Source of the DNA: Adineta ricciae
Taxonomy: Eukaryota; Rotifera; Eurotatoria; Adinetida; Adinetidae
NCBI GenBank assembly: GCA_905250025.1
Contig: CAJNOJ010000012.1
Coordinates: 248,001 to 312,000, forward strand
Length of the DNA stretch: 64,000 nt
Direction: 5' to 3'
Part shown: positions 62,008-64,000 of the stretch, in pieces
Layout of the letters: each line of letters begins with the position of its first letter
Numbering within the stretch: the stretch's first letter is position 1
Notes under the pieces: model-generated
What the model saw: the letters and a program-made list of their open reading frames with translations, nothing else
Told to the model about the DNA's origin: nothing
Databases searched by the model: none
Made by a program: the position numbers and the translations under genes

Positions 62008-62301
62008 ATGTTGAAATATTTTCATACTCAACTGTTTGTGTTGACAATTGTGTCCATTTTTCTTCTATTATTTACGACAGTCAACTGTAGTTACAAGCAA
62101 AGTTACAATAACGATGTAAAAGCTGCGGTCTTATATGGACGACGATTGCCGTTCTTCAACGTAGAAACGTATGATTCTAATGAACAAGACAAGTCAAGCG
62201 ATGAAGACGTGAACTTGATGATCCGAGATGCATTCAAACCTTATCCAAATCGTCGATCATTTTATGCTATGCGAGGGAAACGACGGGCTATTCTGCCATA
62301 A
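62008..62301 (+). CDS. Amidated neuropeptide precursor, copy B (SFYAMR-amide, plus a gained GRR site)
   Basis: 97 residues, same layout as copy A: signal peptide, acidic spacer, then RR-SFYAMR-G-KRR and the AILP tail. Four residues differ from copy A: Q46R, K53E, N56D and S75A. Residues 76-97, which contain the predicted mature peptide and both cleavage sites, are identical. Q46R (codon CAA to CGA) turns LYGRQ into LYGRR, an amidation-type Gly-Arg-Arg. That could release a second peptide ending in AVLY-amide from the N-terminal part. Whether B is an allele or a paralogue of A is unresolved because an assembly gap bounds the block. Confidence 0.75.
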   Translation: MLKYFHTQLFVLTIVSIFLLLFTTVNCSYKQSYNNDVKAAVLYGRRLPFFNVETYDSNEQDKSSDEDVNLMIRDAFKPYPNRRSFYAMRGKRRAILP

Positions 62302-62662
62302 TTTTTAAACAACATTTGCTTATAAAAAAGAAATGTCTTTTCATTGATTAAAAATAAACTTTTTCCATTCAAAGTATTCTATATCCAGAATTTCAATAGA
62401 ATGTCCATATTTCAATACTACATTAAAACATTTGCATTAAAGAAAGGAAATGCGCATTATCTATCTATTAGTGCCTTGATAACAGAAACTCAAGAAGTTT
62501 TAATGTAAAAATAGAGGAAGGAAAGTGTGCGTGAATCACTAAATCGAAGGGAATGTTTGGTCGTAATAATCTGACGCATGCAACTCTCAGCAAGAGTGAG
62601 CATGTTTAGATTAGACCAGATGAAAGCCAAGTTTTTCTTTATTGCAAAAGTACTATGACATT
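62302..62662. other. Convergent 3' gap in copy B
   Basis: Same length and layout as the gap at 50649-51009. An AATAAA hexamer near 62353 probably ends the neuropeptide transcript. Confidence 0.6.
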
Positions 62663-64000
62663 CTACAAAAGTGATTGATGTCCGTATTGTTTCAACCATT
62701 TTATTTCTTCGCGAACTTTGATTTTTCCGTGCCAAGGATTATCGGATAACTCGTGTCCTTCTCTTGGAAAACTAAACAATTTAACTGGTACTCCTCGATA
62801 GTATAGTGCACGTTCCAGAATGTAACTTTGACTTGCTGGCACTCGTATATCAGCTTCACCAGTTGTTATTAATGTTGGTGTTCGTATTCGATCTATTTGA
62901 TAGATGGGAGACTGACTCTGATAGATATGAGACGTTTCCCATGGATAGCCACCGAATAAATGTGTAAGAAATGTTGGCATATCCATCGTACCCCAAGATG
63001 ACGTATGATCAATGGAACCTGCGCCAGACAAAGCAGCATTGAATTGTTTTGTTTGAGTGATTAACCAGTTTGTTAGAAATCCACCGTAACTGTAACCACC
63101 AACTGTAAGTCGATGTGGATCAGCAATTCCATCGCGAATTAATTGGTCAACACCATGCAATATGTCTTGCCCAGCTATTTGCAAAGGTCGATAACGTATT
63201 TCTTGAAGGAAAGCATCGCCATAACCTGTTGATCCTCGATAGTTTGGCTCTAGTACGAGCCATCCTTCGGAAGCAGCTAACGCTGCCCATGTGTACCAAT
63301 TTGGCGAAAAATGATTAATACTTGCTGCATAAGGTCCACCATGGATAAGAACGAGAAGTGGCAGGTTTTTCGAAAGATATTTACCTGGCGGGTAGTGTAG
63401 CATTCCTTCGACAGTTCGGTGATCATCTTTATTCTCCCATCGATAAGGCAAAGCTTGTGGTAGATCACGCTCAGTGAATAAATGGTTTTCACTAGTAATC
63501 GGTCGTGCATTTTGGAGTTGATCAATATCATTGATGAAATAAATTTCTTGAGGTGTATCTGTCGAAGAATATACCGTTGCCATTGAGTGCTGATCCGTAA
63601 CAGTGAGCGTCTCATAACTACCGTTCCATCCAACATGTTCTGTTAAACCAGATGACAATGATTCCAATGAATATAAATGAATTTCTGTTCCCAATTGTCC
63701 AAGAATATAAATAATACCATCCGATGTCGGCATATAATTATGTATACTGCCATGAAAATCTTGTGCTAAACGTGTAAATTGTCCATCAAGTAAATTTAGT
63801 GCATAAAGGCTTATTTGCGTATTGTTCAATATCCTATCATTAGAATTAATAGTGATCGTCTGGAATAAAAGATGTTGACAGTCCGGTGATAGTTTTAAAT
63901 TACTTTCGAAATCTTCATTGTGTGTTAACCGAACAGGTGGTGAAGATGTATTCCGAAGATCAATTGAATAGATTTCAAAAAGATTCAAATCTTCCAATAA
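62663..64000 (-). CDS. Secreted S9-family serine peptidase, copy B (partial at window edge)
   Basis: The C-terminal ~445 residues are present and the N-terminus lies beyond the window. The frame is open throughout and differs from copy A by scattered conservative changes. The triad motifs GGYSYGG, GEADIRV and EGHE are all intact. No stop or frameshift suggests decay, so if this is a paralogue it is probably still functional. It is convergent with neuropeptide copy B, as in copy A. Confidence 0.88.
   Translation of the reverse strand, partial: LLEDLNLFEIYSIDLRNTSSPPVRLTHNEDFESNLKLSPDCQHLLFQTITINSNDRILNNTQISLYALNLLDGQFTRLAQDFHGSIHNYMPTSDGIIYILGQLGTEIHLYSLESLSSGLTEHVGWNGSYETLTVTDQHSMATVYSSTDTPQEIYFINDIDQLQNARPITSENHLFTERDLPQALPYRWENKDDHRTVEGMLHYPPGKYLSKNLPLLVLIHGGPYAASINHFSPNWYTWAALAASEGWLVLEPNYRGSTGYGDAFLQEIRYRPLQIAGQDILHGVDQLIRDGIADPHRLTVGGYSYGGFLTNWLITQTKQFNAALSGAGSIDHTSSWGTMDMPTFLTHLFGGYPWETSHIYQSQSPIYQIDRIRTPTLITTGEADIRVPASQSYILERALYYRGVPVKLFSFPREGHELSDNPWHGKIKVREEIKWLKQYGHQSLL

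Larger units (their letters stand above)
60556..64000. repeat. Copy B of the duplicated block (runs off the window)
   Basis: It matches copy A from 48909 onward in the same orientation, with a few percent substitutions and small indels across both coding and non-coding parts. Homology extends to the window edge, so its true length is unknown. Both genes in it remain open. Confidence 0.93.

Overview
The window reads as nuclear DNA of a small, intron-rich, AT-rich invertebrate, most likely a bdelloid rotifer. This is inferred from gene content and style, not from a database match. Introns are almost all 45-75 bp with GT/AG ends and genes are tightly packed on both strands. Several genes have a pyrimidine-rich AG directly before the start codon, as expected for spliced-leader trans-splicing. 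There are B-box and TPR proteins of the kind expanded in bdelloids. A locus of several kb is present twice at about 4% divergence, which fits separately assembled haplotypes or a recent duplication.

Layout. 1-5.2 kb: mitochondrial GrpE, AMMECR1 and an unrecognised 440-residue protein, all +. 5.5-9.6 kb: a nine-exon muscarinic acetylcholine receptor (-) with a giant third intracellular loop and a 28-nt microexon. 9.6-13.6 kb: no gene seen. 13.6-18.9 kb: Fringe glycosyltransferase (-), a B-box/coiled-coil protein (+), and a von Willebrand A protein (-) whose N-terminus is encoded by a 24-bp minisatellite with an assembly N inside it. 20.4-32.2 kb: a 28-exon polycystin-1-like gene (+), with a complete DEG/ENaC channel gene on the opposite strand inside its one long intron. 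32.3-38.6 kb: a decayed TPR gene, HEMK1 (+), SLC35A4 (-) and FAM161 (-). 39.7-45.2 kb: Rab1 and SMC2 (both -). 47.7-53.1 kb: an orphan GPCR (+), a short amidated-neuropeptide precursor (+) and a secreted S9 serine peptidase (-). 54.0-58.6 kb: a PhoD-like phosphatase (+), the ribosome-biogenesis GTPase GNL2 (+) and a small secreted orphan (-). 60.6-64 kb: a second, direct-orientation copy of the neuropeptide/peptidase block that starts exactly at an N and runs off the window.

Most genes are unrelated housekeeping or signalling genes. Two places suggest biology beyond the gene list. One is the polycystin/DEG-ENaC nested pair, where two membrane-protein genes (a predicted cation channel and a polycystin that may be mechanosensory) share one locus. 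The other is the GPCR, neuropeptide precursor and peptidase neighbourhood. There both copies keep the same predicted peptide, SFYAMR-amide, and one copy has gained a second potential amidation/cleavage site. Exon joins were worked out by hand from GT/AG sites and reading-frame continuity; all phases add up, but no transcript evidence was available.
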